Source: Xanthobacteraceae bacterium (lineage in GTDB: Bacteria > Pseudomonadota > Alphaproteobacteria > Rhizobiales > Xanthobacteraceae). Taken from it: DNA of 48,261 nt. Position 1 is the first letter of the stretch. The number at the start of each line of letters is the position of its first letter. The DNA lies in contig JAIESI010000044.1 in NCBI GenBank assembly GCA_019746135.1, positions 1 through 48,261 on the forward strand, read 5' to 3'. Below the pieces are notes generated by a model, which saw only the letters and a list, made by a program, of their open reading frames with translations, did not search any database and was not told where the DNA came from. Position numbers and translations under genes: made by a program. Shown in pieces: positions 1-7,776 of the stretch.

Positions 1-71
1 CGGTTCGCTTCGCTCACTGTGACCAGCTCACGAGAGGACTTCCACCTCCAAGTCGATGCCCATGCCGGGCG

Positions 72-110
72 CACCAAACAAAAGGACCGGCTGCGAGGCA
101 GCCAGTCCTT
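72..110 (-). terminator. Intrinsic terminator of the NMT1-type binding protein gene
   Basis: Read on the minus strand, AAGGAC and GGCTGC (separated by one mismatch) pair with their complements around a three-base loop. The stem at 82-110 is followed by TTTTGTTTGG. It lies about 25 bases past the stop of the gene that ends at 135, so it is a good rho-independent terminator for that gene. Confidence 0.7.
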
Positions 111-134
111 GCTTTGCCTTTACAGCCGGATCGC

Positions 135-1157
135 TCAGTAGAGTTTCGGCGGATTGATCGGCGGCATCTTGACGTTCTTGTCGAGGAACTCGTTGGTGTA
201 GGCCGTCTTAATGTCGTACGCCTTCTCCATCTTCAGGAACTCGTCGACCAGCTTGTAGTCGCTCGCCATGCGCGCGTCGTCGTGCCAGCCGAGCGCAACA
301 TTGCGCGAGGTGTCGTCGCTCATCAGGATGCTGACGAGGTGCCAGTTCTGCATTTCGTTGTCTTCCCGCAGCCCGCTGTTCGCTTCGACCAGCGCCTTGA
401 CGCAAGGCTCGGGCTTCTTGGCGCACTCGGCGAACGCCTTCTGCGTCACCTTGACGAACTTGGCGGCGGTGTCCTTGTTGGCCTTCAGCCACGCGCCGTT
501 GGCGATGATCGAGTTGCCGTACGGATTGACGCCTTCATCCTTCCACGCCAGGAACCCCATGTCGCCGCCCAGCTCGCGCGCGAACACGTGATGCAGGTTG
601 AAGAACGACGTGGTGGCGTCGATGGTCTTGGCCTTGAGCGCGCCAAGCTTGGCGTTGGCGTCGATGTTCACCCAGGTGACCGAGTTGGGATCGACGCCGA
701 TCTTTCGCGCCAGCGCCGGCCACATCGTGCGCGCGCCGTCGCCCGCCGGATTGCCGATCTTCTTGCCGGCGAGATCCTTCGCCGACCTGATGCCGGAGCT
801 CTTGAGCCAATAGAGACCCTGCGGCGAGTTGGCGTAGACGTTCATCAGACCGACGAGATCGAGGCCCTTGCCGCGGAACAGCAGCACACCGGCCATGTCG
901 GAAAGGCCAAGCTGCGAGGAGCCCGCGCCGACCTTCTGGGCCGAGGCCGCCGAGCCACGGCCGGTCTCGAACTCGACATTGACGCCGGCCTCTTTGTACC
1001 AGCCCATTTTCTGCGCGTAGAAATACGGCGCATGGTCGCCGCCGGCGACCCAGTTGAGCGTGAAGGTGATCTTCTGCTGCGCCGAAACCGGCGTGCCAAA
1101 CGCAAGGCCTGCAACAAGACCTGCGCCGACCGCCAGCGCGAGTTTCGTCATTTTCAT
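135..1157 (-). CDS. ABC transporter substrate-binding protein, NMT1/THI5-like
   Basis: Periplasmic binding protein of the nitrate/sulfonate/taurine/pyrimidine-precursor class (NMT1/SsuA-like), 340 residues. It has a Sec signal peptide (MKMTKLALAVGAGL..., ending near PVSAQQ). The mature start, KITFTLNWVAGGDHAPYFYA followed by GWYKEAGVNVEF, is the family hallmark. The ATG at 1157 was chosen over an upstream in-frame start because GGAGGAGGAT lies 8 bases before it and the signal peptide starts there. The gene is divergent from a TetR regulator with an inverted repeat between them. The matching permease and ATPase lie at 3421-4959 on the other strand, so this is probably the binding subunit of that importer. 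The substrate cannot be read from the sequence. Confidence 0.9.
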   Translation of the reverse strand: MKMTKLALAVGAGLVAGLAFGTPVSAQQKITFTLNWVAGGDHAPYFYAQKMGWYKEAGVNVEFETGRGSAASAQKVGAGSSQLGLSDMAGVLLFRGKGLDLVGLMNVYANSPQGLYWLKSSGIRSAKDLAGKKIGNPAGDGARTMWPALARKIGVDPNSVTWVNIDANAKLGALKAKTIDATTSFFNLHHVFARELGGDMGFLAWKDEGVNPYGNSIIANGAWLKANKDTAAKFVKVTQKAFAECAKKPEPCVKALVEANSGLREDNEMQNWHLVSILMSDDTSRNVALGWHDDARMASDYKLVDEFLKMEKAYDIKTAYTNEFLDKNVKMPPINPPKLY

Positions 1158-1225
1158 GCTGATCCTCCTCCCGCAGGTACATTGTTGGCGGAGCCGCACG
1201 TCCTCGACGAACGGCAAAGGTCCGT

Positions 1226-1243
1226 GGTAACTGCGTGGTTACC
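1226..1243. promoter_or_regulatory. Inverted-repeat operator candidate, divergent promoter region
   Basis: GGTAACTGCGTGGTTACC, a GGTAAC-N6-GTTACC inverted repeat, lies between the divergent binding-protein and TetR genes. Its reverse complement matches the repeat at 1976-1991 in 13 of 16 positions. That matches what is expected for an operator of the adjacent TetR-type regulator; binding is inferred. Confidence 0.65.
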
Positions 1244-1308
1244 TGGAACGATAGGGTTGGCCGCGTGGGCCTGTCAACGGCATCGACGTGCAGCAGCGAC
1301 GCAGGACA

Positions 1309-1929
1309 ATGACCCACCGGCGCGACCCCAACCGGACGCGCGAAGCGATCCTCGCAGCCGCGCAGGACGAGTTTGCGCGCAAGGGTCTTTCCGGCGGCCG
1401 GGTCAACGAAATCGCGCGTCGTTCGCGTCTCAACAAACGGATGATCTATCACTATTTCGGCAGCAAGCAGGGTCTCTATCTGGCCGTTCTGGAACGCGTC
1501 TATGAGAACCTGCGCGGCAGCGAGCGGACGCTCGAACTGGCCGATCTCGATCCCGAAACCGCGATCAAGCGCCTGATCGAATTCAATTTCGACTATTGCC
1601 GGCATCACCCCGAGCTCATCAGCCTGATCAACAACGAGAACCTGCACAGGGCGCGGCATCTGCGCCAGTCGAAGAAGGTCCGCCAGCTGCACAGCCCGTT
1701 CGTGCGGCTGATCGGCGACATTCTCAAGCGCGGCGTGGCCCAGGGCGTGTTCCGGCGCGGCCTCGATCCGGTCAATCTCTATGTGTCGATCGCGGCGATG
1801 TCGTTCTTCTATTTCTCCAACAACTGGACGCTGTCGTCGATTTTCGGCCTAAGCTTAAGTTCCGATGCGGCCTGCCGGCGCCAGCGGCGGCACAACGTCG
1901 ATGTCATCCTGAGCGCCATCCGCCTGTGA
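1309..1929 (+). CDS. TetR/AcrR family transcriptional regulator
   Basis: One-component repressor of 206 residues. The N-terminal helix-turn-helix is clear: TREAILAAAQDEFARKG, then VNEIARRSRLNKRMIYHYFGSKQGLYLAVLE, which is the TetR_N pattern including the YHYFGSK turn. The C-terminal ligand domain (about residues 80-206) is divergent, as usual. The ATG at 1309 follows an AGGA; an in-frame start seven codons upstream has no better ribosome site. It is transcribed away from the binding-protein gene and toward the DapA-like gene. The inverted repeats at 1226-1243 and 1976-1991 flank it on both sides. It probably controls itself, the binding protein and the catabolic genes downstream. The effector is unknown. 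Confidence 0.9.
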   Translation: MTHRRDPNRTREAILAAAQDEFARKGLSGGRVNEIARRSRLNKRMIYHYFGSKQGLYLAVLERVYENLRGSERTLELADLDPETAIKRLIEFNFDYCRHHPELISLINNENLHRARHLRQSKKVRQLHSPFVRLIGDILKRGVAQGVFRRGLDPVNLYVSIAAMSFFYFSNNWTLSSIFGLSLSSDAACRRQRRHNVDVILSAIRL

Positions 1930-1975
1930 CCCCGCTTCATGTTGACGGGACAGCCATTCGCTGTCAGTCTTGCAC

Positions 1976-1991
1976 GTAACCACATGGTTAC
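1976..1991. promoter_or_regulatory. Second copy of the inverted-repeat operator
   Basis: GTAACCACATGGTTAC ends 17 bases before the ATG of the DapA-like gene. It shares its half-sites and inner bases with the repeat at 1226-1243. A promoter-proximal position of this kind would allow repression. It also argues that the coding region starts at 2009 and not at the upstream in-frame TTG at 1970, which would place the repeat inside the gene. Confidence 0.65.
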
Positions 1992-2008
1992 TTGAGAAAA
2001 ACGGATCG

Positions 2009-3070
2009 ATGGGTTTGCGCGTCGCCGACTGCCCCCCGGAGGTGCTCGCCTCGCTGCGAAAGGGAACCGTCATCCCTGCGCATCCGCTGGCCCTCAATGC
2101 ACAGCGCACGCTCGATCCGCGCCGGCAGCGGGCGCTGAGCCGATATTATCTCGACGCCGGAGCCGGCGGGCTTGCGGTGGGCGTTCACACCACGCAGTTC
2201 GCCATCCGCGAGGCCGGGCTCTATCAACCGGTCCTCGAGCTTGCCATACGCAGCGCCCGGGAATGGACGCATCGTCCCGTCATCATGATCGCCGGCGTCG
2301 TCGGCCGGACCGAACAGGCGGTGCGAGAGGCGCAGATCGCGCGCGGGCTCGGCTATCACGCCGGGCTTCTTTCGCTTGCCGCCCTGAAAGGCGTCAGCGA
2401 AGACGAACTGGTCGAGCACGCAGCAACGGTCGCGCGGGAAATCCCGTTGATTGGATTTTACCTGCAGCCGGCCGTCGGCGGCTTCGTTCTGCCGGCGTCG
2501 TTCTGGCGCCGCTTCGCCGCGATCGAGAACGTCGTCGCGATCAAGATGGCTCCGTTCAACCGCTATCGCACGCTCGATGTGGTTCGCGGCGTGGTCGAAG
2601 CCGGCGCTGCCGATCGTGTGACGCTCTATACGGGCAATGACGATCACATCGTTCCCGACCTGGTGACACCCTACGCGATCCCGCACAACGGCGAGGTTGT
2701 CAGAGTGCGGATCAGAGGCGGGCTGCTGGGGCACTGGAGCGTCTGGGTCCGCAAAGCCGTCGAACTGCTCGAACAGGCGCATGCGGCGGCCGCCGGCCGC
2801 GCCGTGCCGGCGGACCTGCTCGCGCTCGATTCGCAGGTGACCGACTGCAACGCGGCGATTTTTGACGTCGCCAACAATTTTCACGGCGTCATCGCCGGCT
2901 GCCACGAAATCCTGCGCCGGCAGGGCTTGCTGGAGGGCATCTGGTGCCTCGACCCAAACGAGTCGCTCGGGCCCGGCCAGCAGGAGGAGATCGACCGGGT
3001 GTGTGCCGCCTACCCGCATCTCAACGACGACGATTTCGTGCGGCAAAATCTCGCGCGATGGCTTGCATGA
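2009..3070 (+). CDS. Dihydrodipicolinate synthase (DapA) family aldolase/lyase
   Basis: TIM-barrel class I aldolase of 353 residues, somewhat longer than typical DapA (about 290-300). The barrel strands are recognisable (GAGGLAVGVHTTQF, VIMIAGVVGRTEQAV, PLIGFYLQPAVGG, VVAIKMAPFNRY). The Schiff-base lysine is probably K179 in AIKMAP, and the tyrosine is Y151 in FYLQP, where DapA has YNxP. The substrate is therefore probably not aspartate semialdehyde. The ATG at 2009 is preferred because the operator repeat lies just upstream. It stands between the TetR gene and the ABC transporter genes, which suggests that the imported compound or a product of it is cleaved here. The exact reaction is unknown. 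Confidence 0.85.
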   Translation: MGLRVADCPPEVLASLRKGTVIPAHPLALNAQRTLDPRRQRALSRYYLDAGAGGLAVGVHTTQFAIREAGLYQPVLELAIRSAREWTHRPVIMIAGVVGRTEQAVREAQIARGLGYHAGLLSLAALKGVSEDELVEHAATVAREIPLIGFYLQPAVGGFVLPASFWRRFAAIENVVAIKMAPFNRYRTLDVVRGVVEAGAADRVTLYTGNDDHIVPDLVTPYAIPHNGEVVRVRIRGGLLGHWSVWVRKAVELLEQAHAAAAGRAVPADLLALDSQVTDCNAAIFDVANNFHGVIAGCHEILRRQGLLEGIWCLDPNESLGPGQQEEIDRVCAAYPHLNDDDFVRQNLARWLA

Positions 3071-3165
3071 CGCACCACTGCATTCTGGCCGCTGCGGCCG
3101 GCCTGTCGTACGATCCATCAGAGCGTAGTTTCTTTTTGTTGATGTTCTTTCAGCATCGGCGGTGC

Positions 3166-3366
3166 CATCCCTCCCCGAAAAAAGGGCGTCACGCCCGTCT
3201 TTCGACGGGCTATGGGGAGGGCGGACGCGAGGCGGCCGGGTGGGGAGAAGGTGCAACGCATGACGATCTCGCGTATGGCACGCTCTCCCCACCCCCGCGC
3301 CATGGCGCGTCGAAGACGCGCGTGGACGCGCTGGTGGCGCGGACCCTCCCCTCGCGGGGAGGGATG
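3166..3366. repeat. Intergenic dispersed repeat with 12-bp terminal inverted repeats
   Basis: The intergenic stretch 3071-3420 holds no gene. Its centre is bounded by perfect 12-bp inverted ends, CATCCCTCCCCG (3166-3177) and CGGGGAGGGATG (3355-3366). Inside are nested inverted repeats: GTGGGGAGA/TCTCCCCAC around 3240-3293, and CCCTCCCC-TCGC-GGGGAGGG at 3344-3363. The style (CCCTCCCC...GGGGAGGG with GGTGGGGAGA cores) matches non-autonomous REP/MITE-like elements commonly scattered between genes in Bradyrhizobium-type genomes. Copy number in this genome cannot be seen. Confidence 0.65.
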
Positions 3367-3420
3367 AGACCGCCCGTATCGACGACACACGCCAACACAA
3401 CGACGTGAGCGAGGAGAGCT

Positions 3421-4188
3421 GTGGGCGGAACGAGCGAAACGCTGCAACGCTACAGCCTGGCGGTCATCAGCCACCTGCTGCTGGTCGTGGCGTGGTACCT
3501 GTTCGTCGAGCTCGGAGAGGTGCCGAAGTTCGTCCTGCCGTCGCCCTACGCCACCGTGCAGGCGCTGTTCGTCCCCAACTATCGCTGGATCGAGAACGTC
3601 CTGGTCACGGGCGCGGAGATCTTCGGCGGCTACATCCTCGCCGTGGTGATCGGCATCGGCATCGCGCTGCTGTTTTCCTGGTTCCGGCGGTTTGAGATGT
3701 TCGTCATGCCGCTGCTGGTCAGCCTCAACATGATCCCGAAGGTCGCGCTCGGGCCGCTGATCATCGTCTGGTTCCGTTACGGCATCGGGCCAAACATGCT
3801 GATGGCGTTTGCGATCTGCTTCTTCCCGATCGTGCTGACCACGGCGCGCGGGCTTCGCGAGGTCGAGCCCGACCTCCTCGACCTGGTCCGCACGCTGAAA
3901 GGCTCGCGCTGGCAGACCTTCATCAAGATCCAGCTCCCCGGCGCGCTGCCTTACATCTTCTCCGGCATGAAGGTCGCGGCCATCCTCGCGGTCGCGGGCG
4001 CGATCGTCGGCGAGTTCCTCGGCTCCGATCGCGGCCTCGGCTACCTGATGCTGCAGGTGCAGGTCACGCTCGACACCGCCGCCATGTTCATGGCCGTGAT
4101 CCTGATCACGCTGATCGGCAGCGTGCTCTACGGCATCGTGCTGGGCCTCGAACGCCTGCTGGTCGTGCGCGACGCGCGTATCCAATAA
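3421..4188 (+). CDS. ABC transporter permease (SsuC/TauC type)
   Basis: Inner-membrane permease of 255 residues with about six hydrophobic segments (the first near residues 15-32, the last near 220-243). The cytoplasmic EAA loop is clear: LRTLKGSRWQTFIKIQLPGALPYI fits the pattern A/G...F..I.LP.A.P.I of the BPD_transp_1 family. The GTG start at 3421 has GAGGAGAG just upstream. The gene follows the dispersed repeat and is 6 bases before the ATPase gene, so the two are co-transcribed. It presumably works with the ATPase and the NMT1-like binding protein at 135-1157, which is encoded divergently. Confidence 0.92.
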   Translation: MGGTSETLQRYSLAVISHLLLVVAWYLFVELGEVPKFVLPSPYATVQALFVPNYRWIENVLVTGAEIFGGYILAVVIGIGIALLFSWFRRFEMFVMPLLVSLNMIPKVALGPLIIVWFRYGIGPNMLMAFAICFFPIVLTTARGLREVEPDLLDLVRTLKGSRWQTFIKIQLPGALPYIFSGMKVAAILAVAGAIVGEFLGSDRGLGYLMLQVQVTLDTAAMFMAVILITLIGSVLYGIVLGLERLLVVRDARIQ

Positions 4189-4194
4189 CAAGCC

Positions 4195-4959
4195 ATGAGC
4201 GAGCCGTTCATCCACCTTGCCGGAGTGAAAAAGGTCTACCGCACACGCGGTACGGATTTCCTTGCAGTGTCGGAAGCGACATTCGACGTCGATGCGGGGG
4301 AGCTGGTTTCGCTCGTCGGCCCGTCGGGCTGCGGCAAGACCACGCTGCTGAAAATCCTCGCCGGCCTGCATTCCTACGAAGCCGGCACCGTTCGCATCGG
4401 CTCGCCGGCGCAACCGTTCGATCCGGCGCGTGACATCGGCATGGTGTTTCAGCAGCCGCTGCTGCTGAAATGGCGGCGGATCATCGACAACGTGCTGCTG
4501 CCGGCGGAAATCCTCGGCCTGCCGATGGCCGAGAGCCGCGCACGGGCGCGCGACCTGCTGGCATTGGTCGGCCTGAAAGGCGCCGAAGACAAGTTTCCCT
4601 ACGAGCTCTCCGGCGGCATGCAGCAGCGCGCCGCGATCGCGCGGGCGCTGGTGCACGATCCAAAACTGATCCTGATGGACGAGCCGTTCGGCGCGCTCGA
4701 TGCGCTGACGCGCGAAAAGATGAACCTCGAGCTTCTCCGCATCTGGCAGGAGGCGGGCAAGACCATCGTGTTCGTGACGCACGGGATCACCGAGGCGGTC
4801 TTCCTCGGGACCCGCGTCGTCGTGCTCACCGCAGGGCCGGCCCGCATGGCGGACAATTTCCGCATCGAGCTGCAACATCCCCGCACGCTCGACATCAAGA
4901 CCAGCGAAAGATTCGGCGACTACACCCGCCGGATCTATCGGCTGCTGGGCATGGAATAA
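4195..4959 (+). CDS. ABC transporter ATP-binding protein (SsuB/TauB type)
   Basis: Nucleotide-binding subunit of 254 residues. Walker A is GPSGCGKT at residues 42-49, the Q-loop sits in MVFQQPLLLKWR, the signature is LSGGMQQR, Walker B is LILMDEPF followed by GALDALTREKM, and the switch histidine is in FVTHGITEA. All catalytic motifs are intact. WR after the Q-loop and EAVFL after the switch are typical of the nitrate/sulfonate/taurine subfamily. It starts 6 bases after the permease stop and is followed within 20 bases by the FAD oxidoreductase, so all three form an operon. Confidence 0.95.
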   Translation: MSEPFIHLAGVKKVYRTRGTDFLAVSEATFDVDAGELVSLVGPSGCGKTTLLKILAGLHSYEAGTVRIGSPAQPFDPARDIGMVFQQPLLLKWRRIIDNVLLPAEILGLPMAESRARARDLLALVGLKGAEDKFPYELSGGMQQRAAIARALVHDPKLILMDEPFGALDALTREKMNLELLRIWQEAGKTIVFVTHGITEAVFLGTRVVVLTAGPARMADNFRIELQHPRTLDIKTSERFGDYTRRIYRLLGME

Positions 4960-4977
4960 CGCGGCACGCGGCATCGA

Positions 4978-6591
4978 ATGGACAAGACCTACGACGGCAT
5001 CATCCTCGGCGCGGGCCACAACGGGATGATCCTGCAGGCCTATCTCGGCAAGGCCGGGCTGAAGGTGCTCGCGATCGAACGCAAGGCCGTGGCCGGCGGC
5101 GGGCTCGCAACGCTGGAAGATCCGCGGCGTCCGGGCTTTCTCCACAACACCCACGCGTTCTTCCAGCGCGCCATCACGACCATGCCCTGGTACGCGGACC
5201 TCGATCTCGAGCGTCACGGTGCGCACTACATCGAGCCGGAATTGAACGTCGCACTGCTGACCAAAGACCGCGGCATGCTCGGCTGGTGGACCGACATCGA
5301 GCGCACGGCGCGATCGTTCGAACAGTTCAGCGCCCGGGATGCCGCGACGCTGCGGCGGTGGCACCATGAGTTTGTGCCGATCGTCCAGGACATCCTGGCA
5401 TGGGAGGCGAAGTCGCCGCCGCTGCCGCCGGACGAGCGCCGCAAGCTGCTCGAGCGCAGCGCCGCCGGACGGCGCCTGCTCGAAGTCAGCGCGCTGTCGC
5501 CGCTGGAGTTCGTCGAGCAGGAGTTCGAGCATCCGACCGTGCGGGCGGGCCTGTTGTTCTTCAACGGGCTTCGCGAGGTTGACCTTCGCGTTCGCGGCTT
5601 CGGCCATCACATCGCGGCGTTGCTCGCGAGCCCGGCCAAGGCGCAGATGTCGCGCGGCGGCACGGCGGCGCTGGCCCGGGCTCTGGAGGCGGCGGTCCGC
5701 GAGACCGGCGGCGAAATTCGCCTCATGACCGAACCGAAGCGGATCATGGTCGCAGGCGGCCGCGCCGTCGGCGTCGAAACTCTCGATGGCGAATTGATCC
5801 GGGCCCGGCGGTTCGTCGTCTCGTCGCTCAACCCGCACCAGACCTTTCTCGACCTGCTCGACGCGGCGCTGGTGCCGCGCGAGATCCGCGACCGCGCCAA
5901 GGCATTCCAATACAACCTGCTGGCACCGCTGTTTGCGCTCCACCTCAACCTTCGCGAACCGCCGCAATACACCGCGAGCGCGAACCATCCCGAGCTCGCG
6001 CAGGCCTTCATGGTGATCATGGGCCTCGATCATTTCGATCAGTTCGGCGACATCGTCAGGCATCACGAGGCCGGCACCATTCCGCCGACGGTGATGTGGG
6101 GGGCATGCCCGACGCAGTTCGATGCGAGCCAGGCGCCGGCGGGTCAACACACCGGATTCATGTGGGAGAAGCTGCCCTATCGGCTGCGCAACGATCCGGA
6201 CTGGTCCGGCACCGGCGAGGCGCACGGCCGCGCCATGCTCGATCTCTGGCGCGCTCACGCGCCCAATCTTGCCGATGCCGTGCTGGATTCGTTTGTTCGC
6301 ACGCCGATGGATACCGAACGCTCGCTACCGAACATGCGTGAGGGCGATCTTCTGGTCGGCGCCTTCACCAACGATCAGATCGGTTATCACCGCCCGTTTC
6401 CCGGAGCCGGCTCCTATCGCGCACATGTCGGCGGGCTCTATCTTTGCGGATCGAGCAGCCATCCGGGCGGCAACATCACCGGGCTTCCCGGCTACAACGC
6501 GGCGCAGGTCATCCTCGCCGATCTCGGCATCAAGGCGGACTGGATGCCGCAGCCGATCGGGCAGCGCTTGTCCGCCCTCGCTGCGAGTTAA
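4978..6591 (+). CDS. FAD-dependent oxidoreductase, phytoene desaturase/PYROXD2-like
   Basis: Flavoprotein of 537 residues. The N-terminal Rossmann dinucleotide motif is GIILGAGHNGMILQAYLGKAGLKVLAIERK, with GAGHNG and the ribose-binding Glu. It is followed by the VAGGGLAT motif of the CrtI/PYROXD2 family. The C-terminal FAD motif is LYLCGSSSHPGGNITGLPGYNAA. Carotenoid genes are absent, so it is more likely an amine/alkene-type oxidase or desaturase acting on the compound handled by the transporter operon. It is the last gene of that operon. Its TAA stop overlaps the stop of the convergent methyltransferase gene in the palindromic TTAA at 6588-6591. The substrate is unknown. Confidence 0.88.
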   Translation: MDKTYDGIILGAGHNGMILQAYLGKAGLKVLAIERKAVAGGGLATLEDPRRPGFLHNTHAFFQRAITTMPWYADLDLERHGAHYIEPELNVALLTKDRGMLGWWTDIERTARSFEQFSARDAATLRRWHHEFVPIVQDILAWEAKSPPLPPDERRKLLERSAAGRRLLEVSALSPLEFVEQEFEHPTVRAGLLFFNGLREVDLRVRGFGHHIAALLASPAKAQMSRGGTAALARALEAAVRETGGEIRLMTEPKRIMVAGGRAVGVETLDGELIRARRFVVSSLNPHQTFLDLLDAALVPREIRDRAKAFQYNLLAPLFALHLNLREPPQYTASANHPELAQAFMVIMGLDHFDQFGDIVRHHEAGTIPPTVMWGACPTQFDASQAPAGQHTGFMWEKLPYRLRNDPDWSGTGEAHGRAMLDLWRAHAPNLADAVLDSFVRTPMDTERSLPNMREGDLLVGAFTNDQIGYHRPFPGAGSYRAHVGGLYLCGSSSHPGGNITGLPGYNAAQVILADLGIKADWMPQPIGQRLSALAAS

Positions 6592-7676
6592 TTTTTCGCC
6601 TTCTTGTCGAACACCATCACCTTGGACACGAACGCCCTGATGTCGCGCTGGTGCGCGAGCCCGCAACGGCGCGCCATGGTGCGGAAATCCTCGTTCACAT
6701 AGCTCTCAAAATAGGGCTCGTGATAGCTCTGAGGAAAGCGCGCCAGAATTGCGTCATAGGTCGGCTCGTCGCCAAGCTGGAGCGAGTCCACCAGGATCAG
6801 CCGCCCGCCCGGCTTGAGCACGCGCGCCGCTTCGCGAACGACCGAGCCGCGGACGTCCGGGGGCAGTTCGTGCAGCGTAAAGATGCTCGTCACCGCGTCG
6901 CAGCTCTCGTCCGGGATCGGGACGGCTTCGGCATTGGCGACGACGAGATGGGTGCGCGCCCGGCGCTCGAGATGCCGCCGCGCGTGGCGGAGATAGGCCT
7001 CCGACAAGTCGATGCCGACCGCCGGCAGCCGCGGCCATGCCTGCTTGACGAAATCAAGAAACCGCCCGGTGCCGCAGCCGAGATCGATCAGGCGCAATTT
7101 GCGCTGGTCGCGTCCGCGGAACGCTTCCGCGAGCGGCGGGAGCGCCTGCCGCCGCATGGCGTTGGCCGTTCCCCTGAACAGGACCTCGACCTGCGTGTCG
7201 TAACGCTCCGCAGATTCCTCCGTGAGCCAACCGCCCGACTGGAAATGAAAGTTCTGCAAGTAGTAGTCCGGGCGCAGCCCGCGCGTCTTTGCGGTCAGGA
7301 CCTCGTGCGTGCCGTTGCGCTTGCGGCGCTGCTCGATGCTGGGCAGATCGCGAAAGAACAGCCGCGAGCGATTGAGCACGGTGAACAGCGAGCCGTCATG
7401 ATCGGACGGCATCGGATAGATCCCGGCCTCGACGTTGGCGAGATCGTCGGCGAACAGCGCGACAATATCCGCGTCCAGGCGCTGCTGGATGCCGGGTTGG
7501 GATCGCGGCCGGGACTGTGACTTGGGCTGCGTGCCCCTGTCCTCCCGTCGCCGCACCTGTTCCGCGAGGCGGCGCATGACGTAGAGATGCCCGGCATACC
7601 AGGCCATGCGCGGCAACTGCCGCGACAGATAAGTGATCCGGGTCGCGAACTGTGAGACGGGATGGCTCATCGGCAC
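6588..7676 (-). CDS. Class I SAM-dependent methyltransferase
   Basis: Protein of 362 residues (GTG start). The C-terminal half is a Methyltransf_11/25 domain: motif I is RLIDLGCGTGRFLDF near residues 195-210, the acidic post-I residue is in AVGIDLSEAYL, motif II is in ESCDAVTSIFTLHELP, and motif III is RVLKPGGRLILVDSLQLGD. The first 190 residues form an extra region without a motif I recognise (conserved-looking segments YPMPSDHDGSL and PDYYLQNFHFQSGGWLTEESA). GTG at 7676 has AGGAAG about 5 bases upstream; ATG at 7670 is the alternative. It is convergent with the FAD oxidoreductase. The methyl acceptor is unknown. Confidence 0.85.
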   Translation of the reverse strand: MPMSHPVSQFATRITYLSRQLPRMAWYAGHLYVMRRLAEQVRRREDRGTQPKSQSRPRSQPGIQQRLDADIVALFADDLANVEAGIYPMPSDHDGSLFTVLNRSRLFFRDLPSIEQRRKRNGTHEVLTAKTRGLRPDYYLQNFHFQSGGWLTEESAERYDTQVEVLFRGTANAMRRQALPPLAEAFRGRDQRKLRLIDLGCGTGRFLDFVKQAWPRLPAVGIDLSEAYLRHARRHLERRARTHLVVANAEAVPIPDESCDAVTSIFTLHELPPDVRGSVVREAARVLKPGGRLILVDSLQLGDEPTYDAILARFPQSYHEPYFESYVNEDFRTMARRCGLAHQRDIRAFVSKVMVFDKKAKN

Positions 7677-7776
7677 CCGCTTCCTGCGTCAGCGGTTATC
7701 GCCTGCTCAGCTACATAATCCGGCAGAACATGAGCACAAGGTCCGCGCCGATCATGCGCTCCGCGCCGATCAGCCG

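Noticed and set aside
28..110. C-terminal tail of a gene at the left edge on the minus strand (GAPGMGIDLEVEVLS then stop)
   Set aside because: The frame would run through the terminator hairpin of the binding-protein gene and has no upstream start; too short to support.
3118..6258. Very long minus-strand open frame (over 1000 codons) across the ABC and oxidoreductase genes
   Set aside because: It is antisense to well-supported genes with intact motifs, its translation is rich in Arg, His, Gln and Asp without any domain, and such frames are common in high-GC DNA with strong third-base bias.
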